A stretch of DNA of 64,000 nt from Marinobacter antarcticus (GTDB lineage Bacteria > Pseudomonadota > Gammaproteobacteria > Pseudomonadales > Oleiphilaceae), in contig NZ_FRAQ01000001.1 of assembly GCF_900142385.1 (NCBI RefSeq), forward strand, positions 1,240,001 to 1,304,000, given 5' to 3'. Below, piece after piece: positions 52,134-62,497 of the stretch. Numbering within the stretch: the first letter of the stretch is position 1; every line of letters begins with the position of its first letter. The position numbers and the translations under genes were made by a program. The notes beneath the pieces were generated by a model that saw nothing but the letters and a program-made list of their open reading frames with translations, made no database searches and was not told the DNA's origin.

Positions 52134-53588
52134 TCAGACCTTCCCGCTTTTGCTGGCCGGCGTTTTCTTGGGTTTGGGCTTAGGCTTGGGTTTGGGTGGA
52201 AGGATCAGTTTTTCCAGATCATCCAGAGCTTCCCCAGTAAACACCGCCAGTTTCTGCATGCTCGGCAAGGTGTCCCGGCAGCCGGTAAACCCGAAATTCA
52301 GTGATCCCGCATAGCTCAGGCAGGTGATGTTAAGGGCGCCGCCGTGAGCAATCAACGAAAGCGGATACATGGCCTCCAGCCTGGCGCCTTCGTAATACAG
52401 CGTCTGCTGAGGGCCCGGAACATTGGAAATGGTCACGTTGAAAACAGGGCGCATTCGCCCACCAAGGCCCGACATAAGCTGCAGGATATAAGGCGACATC
52501 AGCAGCATGGTGTACTGATTAAGGGCACTTTTTGGAAGCTTCTGCAGGTGCTCTTTTGCCCGTCGGCTGGACGATTTTATGCTCTGCAGCCGTGTAAGAG
52601 GATCAGCCTCATTTGTGGCAAGCGAGGCGATCATGAAGCTTATCTGGGTGCCCGTGCCCTGATCATCCGCCGGGCGGATATTTACCGGGATGCCGGCGGT
52701 CAGCGGGGTATCCGGAAGATCATCCTGCTCCAGCAGGAAGCGTCGCAGCGCCGTACCGCACAGATAAAGTACGATATCATTCAGTGAAGAGCCGGATGCG
52801 TGGGCCAGCTCTTTAATGCGATCAAGCTGGTAATGCTGCGTGGCAAATCGACGCTGGCCGGTAACGCGATGATTGATCTTCGAAACCGGCCCTTTGAAGG
52901 GTGGGGTCAGGCCATCTTCGGGGTGGCGCGCCGAGTGCACGAGTCGGGTGCCCGCCCGCCATAGTGTAGGGGCCATATCGGCCTGCAGCTTGAGCGCTTC
53001 CAGGGCCTGAGAGAATGCGGCAGGAATGCTTGCTTCTGAATCGGCTTTGTTGCCCCGCCGGCGTTCTGGCCTCATCGACCAAGGCGGCAACATGTCCCGC
53101 TCTTTTGGATCGGTACTGAGAACCCGTTGCAACAGACGTACGCCACTGATGCCATCAATCATCGAGTGGTGCATCTTGGTATAGAGCGCAAAGCGGTTGT
53201 TCTCCAGCCCCTCAATAACGTGGCACTCCCAGAGTGGTCTGGCGAAATCCAGAGGGTTGGAATGCAGGCGGGAGACCAGAATGCCGAGTTCCCGCTCACC
53301 ACCCGGTTTGGGTAGTGCAGAATGGCGCACGTGGTAATCCAGATCGATATCCTTGTCGACTTTCCAGGACGGTGCCAGCAGCCGGCCCAGAAAACCGGAC
53401 CATGCCAGTTTGTAACACCAGGGTGGGGCGATGTCCCCGGTTTCCTTCATGCTGATGACCATGTCACGCAAGAAAGTATCGGGGGCGCCTTCCGGCAATG
53501 AAAAGATCTGCATGTTGCCCACATGCATCGGTGTATCTTCAGATTCTACGGCCAGCCACGAGGCATCCAGTGTTCCCAGGCGTTTCAT
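52134..53588 (-). CDS. Wax ester synthase/diacylglycerol acyltransferase (WS/DGAT)
   Basis: The 484-residue enzyme joins fatty alcohols or diacylglycerol with acyl-CoA for storage lipids. It has the catalytic motif HHSMIDGISG, the downstream NVTISNVPGPQQTLYYEGARLE segment, and the start MKRLGTLDASWLAVESEDTP, which matches the Marinobacter WS2-type enzyme. The ATG at 53588 is chosen on that basis over a start 20 codons upstream. The C-terminus carries an unusual Lys-Pro repeat (LPPKPKPKPKPKKTPASK) encoded by a short DNA repeat at about 52160-52200. It is a strong lineage marker. Confidence 0.95.
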   Translation of the reverse strand: MKRLGTLDASWLAVESEDTPMHVGNMQIFSLPEGAPDTFLRDMVISMKETGDIAPPWCYKLAWSGFLGRLLAPSWKVDKDIDLDYHVRHSALPKPGGERELGILVSRLHSNPLDFARPLWECHVIEGLENNRFALYTKMHHSMIDGISGVRLLQRVLSTDPKERDMLPPWSMRPERRRGNKADSEASIPAAFSQALEALKLQADMAPTLWRAGTRLVHSARHPEDGLTPPFKGPVSKINHRVTGQRRFATQHYQLDRIKELAHASGSSLNDIVLYLCGTALRRFLLEQDDLPDTPLTAGIPVNIRPADDQGTGTQISFMIASLATNEADPLTRLQSIKSSSRRAKEHLQKLPKSALNQYTMLLMSPYILQLMSGLGGRMRPVFNVTISNVPGPQQTLYYEGARLEAMYPLSLIAHGGALNITCLSYAGSLNFGFTGCRDTLPSMQKLAVFTGEALDDLEKLILPPKPKPKPKPKKTPASKSGKV

Positions 53589-53814
53589 TCCGTGTTCACC
53601 TCTGCCCTGTCCGGGCGTGAAAATGGGTCTTTTAATTGTTGGATGCAAGTATACGGGTTACTGTCTTTGCAGACGATCTCCGATGTAAAAAAAATAGAAC
53701 AACTTCAGGTATCGATGGTTCCGCTGACTTGTTATTTTCAGACTCCCGAAAGCCGGCCGCCTGTGGTACTTTCAAAACAATGAATTAATAAAAACAAAGA
53801 CATTCGGAGGCACT

Positions 53815-54699
53815 GTGGAATCCAGCCCGCTTATCTCGGCAGGACTGCCGATCGCACTGTTTATTATCATGATTGGCATTGGTATGACGCTGACCGTTCG
53901 TGATTTTCGTCAGGTGGCGGTCTATCCCAAAGGTCTCATTGTCGGTACCGTGGCCCAGATTTTTCTGATGCCTCTGGTAGCTTTTGCGCTGGCGTCTGCG
54001 CTGGCAGTGCCGCCGGCTATTGCGGTTGGTCTGGTGATCATTGCGGCATGCCCCGGAGGCACAACCTCCAACCTGTTTGTGCTGCTTGCGCGGGGTAACA
54101 TTGCGCTGTCTATTGTGCTGACAGTTAGTGCCAGCCTGATCACCATCCTCACCTTGCCGTTGTTTGCCAATATCGCTCTTCAGTTCTACATGGGTACCGA
54201 AGAGAATATTGTGCTGCCGGTATGGAAAACCATCGGGATGCTGATTGGCATCGTGCTCTTTCCTGTGACGATCGGCATGCTGGTGCGAGCCCGCAAACCT
54301 GAGGTAGCGCGCAAAGCGGAGGGCATTGTCAGCGTGTTCGGCGGTGTTGTACTCGCCCTGTTAATAGCCGTGCTCGTTTACGGTGTTCGCGATCAGATCT
54401 GGGAGCTGCTGAAGCAGGCGGGGCCGGCAACCATTCTGTTGAACGCGGCGGGTATTTTTATTGGCTTACTTGCCGGTCGTGTCGCCGGGCTGACTCAGAG
54501 AGAGTCCCTTGCCGTGGCGGTAGAGCTGGGAGTCAAAAACGGTACCATTGCTCTGATGGTTACGCTAACGCTGCTGGAATCCAGCTCCATGTCCATACCT
54601 GCTGCTGTATACGGAGTTCTGATGTTCCCGATCGGGTTTATGCTTGCCATGTATGGTCGGCATATTATTCCCAATGCCAGCCCTGGCATTGGGAAGTAA
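53815..54699 (+). CDS. Bile acid:sodium symporter (BASS) family transporter
   Basis: A 294-residue membrane protein with about nine helices in the BASS/ASBT fold. The sequence shows IGMTLTVRDFRQVAVYPKGLIVG, then the crossover-like CPGGTTSNLFVLLARGNIALSIVLT and ELGVKNGTIALMVTLT. BASS proteins bring in organic acids with sodium; the substrate here is unknown. The GTG start has GGAGG five bases before it. It is followed 15 bases later by the lrgA-like gene, so the three may be one operon. Confidence 0.9.
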   Translation: MESSPLISAGLPIALFIIMIGIGMTLTVRDFRQVAVYPKGLIVGTVAQIFLMPLVAFALASALAVPPAIAVGLVIIAACPGGTTSNLFVLLARGNIALSIVLTVSASLITILTLPLFANIALQFYMGTEENIVLPVWKTIGMLIGIVLFPVTIGMLVRARKPEVARKAEGIVSVFGGVVLALLIAVLVYGVRDQIWELLKQAGPATILLNAAGIFIGLLAGRVAGLTQRESLAVAVELGVKNGTIALMVTLTLLESSSMSIPAAVYGVLMFPIGFMLAMYGRHIIPNASPGIGK

Positions 54700-54714
54700 C
54701 AGGAGAACTGCACC

Positions 54715-55095
54715 ATGCTCTTCCTCAATGGTATTACCCTGTTGCTTGTCTATCAGCTGGCAGGGGAAATAATTGTACGCCTGCTGGGGGTGCCGATTCC
54801 GGGGCCGGTGCTCGGCATGGTCATGCTGTTTGTCACCATGATGGTCCGTGGCAGGGCTCCGGAATCGGTTGAGCAGGCCTCCACCGCATTGCTTAGCCAT
54901 CTTTCATTGCTTTTTGTTCCCGCCGGCGTTGGCATGATGGCGCACTTTGGCCGGATTGCGGAGGAATGGTTGCCGATCACACTCGCTCTGCTCCTTAGCA
55001 CGGTGATTACTATGGTGGCCACAGCATTGATCATGCAGCAGACCAGCCGCTGGTTTGTAAAGCCGTCATCAGGGCAGGGGCATAGTGATGAATAA
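54715..55095 (+). CDS. CidA/LrgA family membrane protein
   Basis: The 126-residue protein has four helices and the CidA/LrgA pattern (LVYQLAGEIIVRLLGVPIPGPVLGMVMLF, LLFVPAGVGMM). Family members are holin-like proteins linked to murein hydrolase export or small-metabolite (pyruvate/acetate-type) transport. The stop overlaps the lrgB start by 11 bp, and the BASS gene is 15 bases upstream. Confidence 0.92.
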   Translation: MLFLNGITLLLVYQLAGEIIVRLLGVPIPGPVLGMVMLFVTMMVRGRAPESVEQASTALLSHLSLLFVPAGVGMMAHFGRIAEEWLPITLALLLSTVITMVATALIMQQTSRWFVKPSSGQGHSDE

Positions 55096-55822
55096 TCCTG
55101 GCTTACAGGATATCTGGGTATATCTTTCGGCTACCCCTTTGTTGGGCCTTACGGGCACCTTGGTCGCCTACGGATTGGCGTACCGGTTTTATCTGAAAAC
55201 CAACTCCAACCCGCTTGCCAATCCTGTGGTTACGTCGGTGGCGATGCTGATCGCTCTGCTGTTGGCATCCGGCATCTCCTACGATGACTATTTTGCCGGC
55301 GGCCAGTTTGTTCACTTCCTGCTCGGACCAGCTACTGTGGCTTTGGCCGTTCCGCTTTACCAGCAGTTTTCAAGATTGCGCCAACTGTGGCTGCCCGTTC
55401 TTATATCGCTGATCTGTGGCGTTGGAATCGCGGCAGGCAGCTCTGTTTTGCTGGCGCGGCTCTTGGGAGGCTCGCTGGAAATCCAGATGTCCCTTGCGCC
55501 CAAATCGGCTACCGCCCCTGTCGCTATGGGTATATCCGAGAAAATCGGAGGTTTGCCGTCGCTGACTGCGGTGCTGGTGGTGATTACGGGTATTACCGGG
55601 GCCGTATTAGGCACCAAACTGTTTGAATGGGTTGGCGTAAAAGACGACACCGCTAAAGGTATTGCCATGGGCGTTGCTGCCCATGGTATAGGCACCGCGC
55701 GGGCATTTCAGGTTAGCAGCCGGATGGGGGCGTTTTCCGGGTTGGCGATGGCCTTATCCGCGTTCGCGACAGCCCTGATGGTGCCATGGATAGTTGACTG
55801 GATTCAGGGGGTTATGGGGTAA
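55085..55822 (+). CDS. LrgB/CidB family membrane protein
   Basis: The 245-residue polytopic protein has LLGPATVALAVPLYQQF, SLAPKSATAPVAMGISEKIGG and GVAAHGIGTARAF, the LrgB/CidB signatures. It pairs with the preceding CidA/LrgA-like protein. Its 3' end overlaps the spoVR gene by 19 bp in convergent orientation. Confidence 0.94.
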   Translation: MMNNPGLQDIWVYLSATPLLGLTGTLVAYGLAYRFYLKTNSNPLANPVVTSVAMLIALLLASGISYDDYFAGGQFVHFLLGPATVALAVPLYQQFSRLRQLWLPVLISLICGVGIAAGSSVLLARLLGGSLEIQMSLAPKSATAPVAMGISEKIGGLPSLTAVLVVITGITGAVLGTKLFEWVGVKDDTAKGIAMGVAAHGIGTARAFQVSSRMGAFSGLAMALSAFATALMVPWIVDWIQGVMG

Positions 55823-57360
55823 TCAGGGCAGTGGTAGTCTTCCACCACAAAGCCGTCTTCCACGCTTTCCAGGTGCACATCAAAACCCCAGAGCCTGTAT
55901 GCATGGCGTAAAACCTCATCCGTATCTTTGCTCAGAGGCACGCGATCTACAAGGACGTGCCTCAGCATCAGCGACCGGTCGCCGCGCACATCTACGTTCC
56001 ACACCTGAATGTTGGGTTCCCGGTAACTGAGATTGTACTGGCGGGCCAGCTTCTCCCGCAGTTCGCGGTAACCCGGCTCGTCGTGGATGGCGGTTACCTT
56101 GTAACTGTCTTCCAGATCATCATCCTCAATGGCAAACAGTTTCAGATCCCGCATGACTTTGGGTGACAGAAACTGCTGGATAAAACTCTCATCCTTGAAG
56201 TTGGCCATGGCAAAACGCAGAGTTTCCACCCAGTTAGTGCCGGCAATGTCCGGAAACCATTCGCGATCCTCGTCGGTAGGCGCCTCACAGATTCGCCGCA
56301 GATCAATGAAGATAGAAAACCCGAGGGTGTAAGGGTTGATGCCGGAATACCATGGGCTGTTGAACGGAGGCTGATACACCACTGAGGTGTGGCTTTGCAG
56401 GAACTCCAGCATAAAGCCATCAGTCACCAGGCCCTTCTCGTACATCCTGTTCAGCAAGGTGTAGTGCCAGAAAGTGGCCCAGCCTTCATTCATCACTTGC
56501 GTCTGGCGCTGCGGATAGAAGTACTGTGCCAGCTTGCGCACAATCCGGATGATCTCCCGTTGCCAGGTTTCCAGCAGGGGCGCGTTTTTCTCAATGAAGT
56601 AGAGAAGGTTTTCCTGGGGCTCTTCCGGGTAGCGTTTCTTACGCTTTACCGGATCTTCATCCTCCTCATTTTTCGGGATGGTACGCCACAGATCATTCAC
56701 CCGACGCTGCAGGTATTCCTCCCGTTCCTCCTGGCGTTGCGCTTCCTTTAGTGCAGAAATCGGAGCGGGCCGCTTGTAGCGGTCAACGCCGTAGTTCATC
56801 AGCGCGTGGCAGGAATCCAGTATTTCTTCAACCGCGTCCACGCCATAACGCTCTTCGCATTCGGAAACATAGTTCCGGGCAAACACCAGATAGTCGATAA
56901 TGGCGCTGGCATCTGTCCAGGTGCGGAACAGGTAATTGCCTTTGAAGAAGGAGTTGTGGCCATAGCAGGCGTGAGCTATCACCAGCGCCTGCATGGGCAG
57001 CGTGTTCTCTTCCATCAGATAGGCAATGCAGGGGTTGGAATTGATCACTATTTCATAGGCCAGGCCCATTTGCCCGCGCTCATAGCCTTTGGACGTGCTG
57101 AGGAACTGTTTTCCAAACGACCAGTGATTATAGCCGACCGGCATCCCAACGGAGCTGTAAGCGTCCATCATTTGCTCGGCGCTGATCACTTCAACCTGAT
57201 TGGGGTAGGTATCCAGGCCGAATTCGGCCGCGCATTTCGCAATTTCCTCATCGTATTTGCGGATCAGCTCGAAAGTCCATTCCGAGCCGGTGGATATCGG
57301 TTCGCGGTTTGCCAGGCTATCAACGTCTGGTCCATTCGGACGGTCGAGGGCATCATTCAT
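55804..57360 (-). CDS. SpoVR family protein
   Basis: The 518-residue cytoplasmic protein is the SpoVR/YcgB-type partner of PrkA and YeaH. Signatures include [50 protein letters not shown], and [20 protein letters not shown] in the middle. The biochemical function is not settled. The start overlaps the yeaH stop (ATGA), so translation is coupled. Confidence 0.96.
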   Translation of the reverse strand: MNDALDRPNGPDVDSLANREPISTGSEWTFELIRKYDEEIAKCAAEFGLDTYPNQVEVISAEQMMDAYSSVGMPVGYNHWSFGKQFLSTSKGYERGQMGLAYEIVINSNPCIAYLMEENTLPMQALVIAHACYGHNSFFKGNYLFRTWTDASAIIDYLVFARNYVSECEERYGVDAVEEILDSCHALMNYGVDRYKRPAPISALKEAQRQEEREEYLQRRVNDLWRTIPKNEEDEDPVKRKKRYPEEPQENLLYFIEKNAPLLETWQREIIRIVRKLAQYFYPQRQTQVMNEGWATFWHYTLLNRMYEKGLVTDGFMLEFLQSHTSVVYQPPFNSPWYSGINPYTLGFSIFIDLRRICEAPTDEDREWFPDIAGTNWVETLRFAMANFKDESFIQQFLSPKVMRDLKLFAIEDDDLEDSYKVTAIHDEPGYRELREKLARQYNLSYREPNIQVWNVDVRGDRSLMLRHVLVDRVPLSKDTDEVLRHAYRLWGFDVHLESVEDGFVVEDYHCPDYPITP

Positions 57361-58652
57361 GCGACTTTCCTCTCAAAAAGCTGACGGAACACCGGGTAGA
57401 TCTCGCCGGGGTCAGCAATCTGCTGCTGGGCAAAGCTCTCCGGGAAACGCGCCTGCACCCGTTCGTATTCGTACCAGAGCATCTGGTGGTCCTGGGGCGT
57501 AATCTCCACATAGGCGAAGTACTGCACCAGGGGCAGAATGCTGTCGGTCAGCAGCTTGCCGCACACGGGGGAGTCGTCGTTCCAGTTGTCGCCATCGGAC
57601 GCCTGGGCGGCATAAATGTTCCACTCTGCCGGTGAATAGCGGGATTCGATGATCTTGTGCATCAGCTTCAGGGCGCTGGAAACAATGGTGCCACCTGTTT
57701 CCCGGGAATAGAAAAACTCTTCCTCATCTACTTCCTTGGCGCTGGTGTGATGGCGTATGAACACAACGTCGATTTTTTTGTAATTCTTTTTCAGGAACAG
57801 ATACAGCAGGATGAAAAACCGCTTGGCGGTGTCCTTGTGCATCTGTGTCATGGAGCCAGAAACGTCCATCAGGCAGAACATGACGGCGCTGGTGGCCGGT
57901 TTTGGTTGCTTCAGGTGCTGGCGGTAGCGCAGGTCTATTTCATCAATGAAGGGAATCCGCCGCACATTGGCCTTCAGCCGAGCGATTTCGTCCTCCAGCA
58001 CCTTGATCTGATCCTCATGGCTAAACGCCGCGTCCAGTTCTTCGGGCGCCGTTTTCAGGGCCGCAAGCTGGGCTTCCAGTTCACGGATTTTTTTCTTGCG
58101 CGCACCGCCAAGGCCCAGACGACGGGCGTGTGCTCCACGCAGTGATCGCACTACGTCTAGCTTGGCGGGTACGCCCTGGGTACTGAACCCGGAGCGCACG
58201 TAGTTGAAGGTCTCGGTATCTTTGAGCTTTTTCCGGACAAGATTCGGGAGTTCGAGATCATCAAACAGAAAGTTCAGAAACTCTTCCTGTGTGATCTGAA
58301 AAGCAAATTCATCCATGCCTTCGCCATCGGGGCTGGCCTGCCCTTGCCCCTGGCCCTGCCCATCGCCACCTTCCGGCTTGGGCAGCCGGTCTCCCGCCAC
58401 AAACTCGCGGTTACCGGGGTGCACCATTTCGCGGTGGCCGCCCTGACCATGATGGAAGACTGGCTCGTCTGTGTCTTGCGAGGGAATACTGACACTCTCC
58501 CCCCGCTCTATGTCGGTTATCGAGCGCCGGTGCACCGCATCAGAAACCGCTTTCTTGATGTGATGCCGGTAGCGGCGCAAAAACCGCTCCCGGTTTACCG
58601 CGCTCTTGTTTCTGCCGTTCAGCCGTCGGTCGACTACGTGGGTCATACCCAT
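57357..58652 (-). CDS. yeaH: YeaH/YhbH (DUF444) protein
   Basis: The 431-residue protein has an N-terminal basic region, a Gly/Gln-rich linker ([17 protein letters not shown]) and a C-terminal von Willebrand A-like domain with MIDAS residues in [21 protein letters not shown]. It lies between prkA and spoVR. Members of this operon respond to starvation, acid and stationary phase in enterics. The GGAG before the ATG supports the start. Confidence 0.95.
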   Translation of the reverse strand: MGMTHVVDRRLNGRNKSAVNRERFLRRYRHHIKKAVSDAVHRRSITDIERGESVSIPSQDTDEPVFHHGQGGHREMVHPGNREFVAGDRLPKPEGGDGQGQGQGQASPDGEGMDEFAFQITQEEFLNFLFDDLELPNLVRKKLKDTETFNYVRSGFSTQGVPAKLDVVRSLRGAHARRLGLGGARKKKIRELEAQLAALKTAPEELDAAFSHEDQIKVLEDEIARLKANVRRIPFIDEIDLRYRQHLKQPKPATSAVMFCLMDVSGSMTQMHKDTAKRFFILLYLFLKKNYKKIDVVFIRHHTSAKEVDEEEFFYSRETGGTIVSSALKLMHKIIESRYSPAEWNIYAAQASDGDNWNDDSPVCGKLLTDSILPLVQYFAYVEITPQDHQMLWYEYERVQARFPESFAQQQIADPGEIYPVFRQLFERKVA

Positions 58653-58665
58653 AATTCACGCTCCA

Positions 58666-60588
58666 CTAGTGCGACTTGCGAACCCGCAGGTACCACTCTG
58701 CCAGCAGGCGCACCTGCTTCTCCGTGTAGCCCCGATCGACCATGCGCTCGACGAACTGTTTGTGCTTGTTCTGATCTTCCTGGCTGGCTTTGGGGTTGAA
58801 CGAGATAACCGGCAGCAGGTCTTCGGTATTCGAGAACATCTTCTTCTCGATCACGCTGCGCAGTTTCTCGTAGCTGAGCCAGGACGGGTTCTGCCCTTGG
58901 TTGTTGGCCCGGGCCCGCAGCACAAAATTGACCACCTCGTTACGGAAATCCTTTGGGTTGCTTATACCGGCCGGCTTTTCAATTTTTTCGAGTTCCTCGT
59001 TGATGGAGGAGCGGTCGAGAATTTCGCCGGTTTCCGGATCCCGGAATTCCTGATCCTGAATCCACAGGTCGGCATAGGTTACGTAGCGGTCGAACAGGTT
59101 CTGGCCGTATTCACTGTAGCTTTCCAGATAGGCAGTCTGGATCTCCTTACCGATAAACTGAACATAGTGTGGAGCCAAGAACTCTTTTATGAAGCGCAGG
59201 TAGCGATCCTGAATTTCAGGCGCGAACTGCTCCTGTTCTATCTGCTTTTCAATCACATAAAGCAGATGCACCGGGTTGGCGGCCACCTCGGTGGTGTCGA
59301 AGTTGAAAACCTTGGAGAGAATCTTGAACGCAAACCGCGTAGACAGGCCGTCCATGCCTTCATTGACGCCCGCTGCATCCCGATACTCCTGAATGGATTT
59401 GGCCTTGGGATCTGTGTCCTTGATGTTCTGGCCGTCGTAGACCCGCATCTTGGAGAAAATACTGGAGTTCTCCGGTTCCTTGATGCGTGAAAGCACCGAA
59501 AACTGGGCCAGCATATCCAGAGTGTCCGGCGCGCAGGGCGAACCGGCCAGAGAGCTGTTTTTCAGAAGCTTTTTGTAGATCTCGATTTCTTCCGTCACAC
59601 GCACGCAGTAGGGCACTTTGACGATGTAAACCCGGTCAAGGAACGCCTCGTTGTGCTTGTTGTTGCGGAAAGTCTGCCATTCGGACTCGTTGGAGTGAGC
59701 AAGAATGACACCGTCAAATGGCACCGAGCCCATGCCTTCTGTGGTGTTGTAGTTGCCTTCCTGGGTCGCAGTAAGCAATGGGTGCAAGACCTTGATCGGC
59801 GCCTTGAACATCTCTACAAACTCCATGAGCCCCTGGTTGGCTTTACACAAGCCACCACTGAAACTGTAGGCGTCGGGATCGTCCTGGGAGTAATCCTCCA
59901 GCATGCGGATGTTCACCTTGCCAACCAGAGCAGAAATATCCTGGTTGTTGTCATCTCCGGGTTCGGTTTTGGACACACCAATCTGATCCAGAACGGAAGG
60001 GTACTTTTTCACAACCCGGAACTGGCTGATGTCGCCGCCATACTCATGTAAGCGCTTCACCGCCCAGGGCGATATGATGGATTTCAGGTAACGGGAGGGT
60101 ATGCCGAACTCTTCTTCCAGAATGGCGGCATCTTCTGCCGGATCAAAGAGCCCGAGGGGCGATTCGTTAAGCGGAGAACCCTGAATTGCATAAAAGGGTA
60201 CCTTCTGCATCAGGTACTTGAGCTTTTCTGCCAGTGACGATTTACCACCGCCAACGGGCCCCAGCAGGTAAAGAATCTGTTTCTTTTCTTCCAGACCCTG
60301 AGCTGCGTGCCGGTAGAACGACACGATATTCTCGACGGCTTCTTCCATGCCGTAGAATTCGGCGAATTCCGGATATCGTTTGATGATTTTGTTGGAAAAG
60401 ATGCGTGACAGACGGGTATCACGGGAGGTATCGACAAATTCGGGTTCGCCGATGGCAATCAGTAATCGTTCTGCGGCCGTTGCATAGGCCGTGGGGTCCT
60501 TTTTACAGATCTCGAGGTATTCCTCAAGGCTGTACTCTTCTTCCTGGGTGCTTTCATACCGGTTTTTAAACTGCTGCAGTATGCTCAT
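58666..60588 (-). CDS. prkA: PrkA family serine protein kinase
   Basis: The 640-residue protein has an N-terminal AAA+ part with Walker A LLGPVGGGKSSLAEKL and a C-terminal PrkA kinase-like domain. Typical segments are GDISQFRVVKKYPSVLDQIG and VPFDGVILAHSNESEWQTFRNN. E. coli YeaG is a close functional counterpart. It leads the prkA-yeaH-spoVR operon, 13 bases before yeaH. GAGGGG stands eight bases before the ATG. No obvious RpoN or RpoS promoter was found in the 238-bp upstream gap (60589-60826). Confidence 0.96.
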   Translation of the reverse strand: MSILQQFKNRYESTQEEEYSLEEYLEICKKDPTAYATAAERLLIAIGEPEFVDTSRDTRLSRIFSNKIIKRYPEFAEFYGMEEAVENIVSFYRHAAQGLEEKKQILYLLGPVGGGKSSLAEKLKYLMQKVPFYAIQGSPLNESPLGLFDPAEDAAILEEEFGIPSRYLKSIISPWAVKRLHEYGGDISQFRVVKKYPSVLDQIGVSKTEPGDDNNQDISALVGKVNIRMLEDYSQDDPDAYSFSGGLCKANQGLMEFVEMFKAPIKVLHPLLTATQEGNYNTTEGMGSVPFDGVILAHSNESEWQTFRNNKHNEAFLDRVYIVKVPYCVRVTEEIEIYKKLLKNSSLAGSPCAPDTLDMLAQFSVLSRIKEPENSSIFSKMRVYDGQNIKDTDPKAKSIQEYRDAAGVNEGMDGLSTRFAFKILSKVFNFDTTEVAANPVHLLYVIEKQIEQEQFAPEIQDRYLRFIKEFLAPHYVQFIGKEIQTAYLESYSEYGQNLFDRYVTYADLWIQDQEFRDPETGEILDRSSINEELEKIEKPAGISNPKDFRNEVVNFVLRARANNQGQNPSWLSYEKLRSVIEKKMFSNTEDLLPVISFNPKASQEDQNKHKQFVERMVDRGYTEKQVRLLAEWYLRVRKSH

Positions 60589-60826
60589 GGGTAGCCCCTC
60601 GCTCGTTGTTCTTCAGCTTTCAGTGCACGCAAAATCCCCGTTGCAGTTACGGTCGCCATGCTGGCGATTCGTTAGGTTGTAGGTGGAAGGAATGAACAGT
60701 CTCGGCTTGCCCCGATCTGTGTCGGGTTTTGGCCTGTTCAATGTTAGCGTAGCTCACGGTCACGAAGTTGGACAGGCAGCAAACGGTTAAGGTTCATTAA
60801 ATTATGTTACCGCTACTGCCCCGGAA

Positions 60827-61480
60827 CTATCGTTTAGTAAGCCGGAATACACTCTCCGTTGCACCGATCAGGCCTTTCCGTTTCGTGAACAGGTGGTCGT
60901 TGGGAAGGGTGTTGGTAAGAACGTGCTCAATGTCATAGTCGGCCGCATAGAGCTCCCGGACTTCGTCGTCGCTGACGTTGAACGGAGGTGCGGTGATTTT
61001 GGTGTTGTAGTCCAGAGTAATAAGCAGGATTCTGGTGCCTTCGGGAATGATTGCCGTAAGGTGCTCCACGTAGTCCTTGCGCATAGACGGGGGTAAGGCG
61101 ATGAGGGCGGCGCGATCGTACACCAGGCGGGTGTACTTGAGATCATCTGGTGTCAGCTGGAAAAAATCACCGCACCATAGCTGAAGGTTATCATGGCGGA
61201 AGGTCGTGAAGGGCTTGCCTGGATGTACCTGAGCTTTTTCGCCGGCCTCTTCAAAGAAGTCCTTGCAGGCGATTTCGCTCAGCTCCACGCCGATAACAGA
61301 GTGCCCCCGGTCATGCAGCCACCACATGTCGTGGGCTTTGCCGCATAGTGGGACAAACACGCCTTCGGCACCATCGCCGGACAGTTCTGGCCAGTGGTCG
61401 TAAAGAAATTGATTGACGGAGCCTTCGTGGAAGCCGATTTCTTCTTTGCTCCAGCGTTCGTGCCAGAATTCGTGTTCCAT
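60827..61480 (-). CDS. tpm: Thiopurine S-methyltransferase family protein
   Basis: The 217-residue SAM-dependent methyltransferase matches bacterial TPMT. It has MEHEFWHERWSKEEIGFHEGSVN at the start, VFVPLCGKAHDMWWLHDRGHSVIGVELSE for SAM binding, and YDRAALIALPPSMRKDYVEHL. In bacteria these enzymes methylate tellurite, selenite or thiol compounds. It stands alone, divergent from the dehydrogenase gene. Confidence 0.94.
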   Translation of the reverse strand: MEHEFWHERWSKEEIGFHEGSVNQFLYDHWPELSGDGAEGVFVPLCGKAHDMWWLHDRGHSVIGVELSEIACKDFFEEAGEKAQVHPGKPFTTFRHDNLQLWCGDFFQLTPDDLKYTRLVYDRAALIALPPSMRKDYVEHLTAIIPEGTRILLITLDYNTKITAPPFNVSDDEVRELYAADYDIEHVLTNTLPNDHLFTKRKGLIGATESVFRLTKR

Positions 61481-61554
61481 GGTTGCCGCTCTCTTATTTG
61501 GACGTTTGGCTCAGTCTACCTTAATCTCGGGCAGTATTGATGAGGGAGAAAAGT

Positions 61555-62490
61555 ATGAAAGCTGTATTTCTTGATGCGACTACACTCGGCAATGATGTCG
61601 ACCTCGCTCCTATTGAACGGGTCACCGGGGGCATGGTGAAACATGACGCAACGGCACAGGCACAGGTAGCCGAGCGGATTCGCGGCTTTGATACCGTGCT
61701 GGTTAACAAGGTTGTGCTTACGCGGGAGCATTTCGAGAACTGCCCGGAGCTGAAAACCATTGCCGTGGTAGCCACTGGATTGAACAATATTGATCAGGAT
61801 GCGGCGAGAGAGCACGGCATACAGGTGCTGAACGTAACGAACTACGGTCGCTCAACGGTGGCGCAACACACCATGGCGTTGATGTTGGCACTGGCAACGC
61901 GCCTGCTGGATTATGATCGTGATGTGCGTGCCGGGCGCTGGGCTGAGAGCGACATGTTCTGCCTGATGGACCACCCGATTATGGAACTGGAAGGTCGAAC
62001 CCTGGGTATCGTCGGTTACGGAGACCTTGGGCAGGGCGTTGCAGAACGTGCCAGAGCATTTGGCATGAAGGTTCTGCTGGGCGCGCGGCCGGGGCAGGCG
62101 GCGGGGGAGACCGATGGTTACTCCAGAATCCCCCTGGATGAACTCTTGCCGCAGGTGGATGTTCTCTCACTTCACTGCCTGTTCACCGATGAAACCCGTA
62201 ACATGATTGGTGCCAGGGAGTTACAGATGATGAAGCCGGATGCCCTGCTGATTAATACCAGCCGCGGTGGACTGGTGGACGAAGCGGCCCTTGCGAATGC
62301 ACTGCGCACAGGTGTAATTGGTGGTGCCGGGTTTGATGTGCTGACCGAAGAGCCTCCGCGCAATGGCAATCCGCTGCTGGCCGTTGATATTCCTAACCTG
62401 ATCATTACGCCGCACTCGGCCTGGGCCAGCCGCGAAGCCCGGCAGCGTATTGTGGAAATCACGGCGCGAAACCTTGCTTCAGTTTCATGA
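61555..62490 (+). CDS. D-2-hydroxyacid dehydrogenase (hydroxypyruvate reductase-like)
   Basis: The 311-residue NAD(P)-dependent enzyme has the nucleotide-binding motif GIVGYGDLGQGVAE. The catalytic Arg lies in LLINTSRGGLVDEAAL, the Glu in GFDVLTEEPPRNGN and the His in LIITPHSAWASREAR. It is most like glycerate dehydrogenase/hydroxypyruvate reductase. The ATG at 61555 has GAGGGAG upstream and begins MKAVFLDATTL. An ATG at 61537 is less well placed. Confidence 0.92.
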   Translation: MKAVFLDATTLGNDVDLAPIERVTGGMVKHDATAQAQVAERIRGFDTVLVNKVVLTREHFENCPELKTIAVVATGLNNIDQDAAREHGIQVLNVTNYGRSTVAQHTMALMLALATRLLDYDRDVRAGRWAESDMFCLMDHPIMELEGRTLGIVGYGDLGQGVAERARAFGMKVLLGARPGQAAGETDGYSRIPLDELLPQVDVLSLHCLFTDETRNMIGARELQMMKPDALLINTSRGGLVDEAALANALRTGVIGGAGFDVLTEEPPRNGNPLLAVDIPNLIITPHSAWASREARQRIVEITARNLASVS

Positions 62491-62497
62491 CGTATCA

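Noticed and set aside
52160..52200. Short GGGTTTGGGC-type direct repeats as a possible mobile or CRISPR-like repeat
   Set aside because: They are in frame within the wax ester synthase and code for the Lys-Pro tail.
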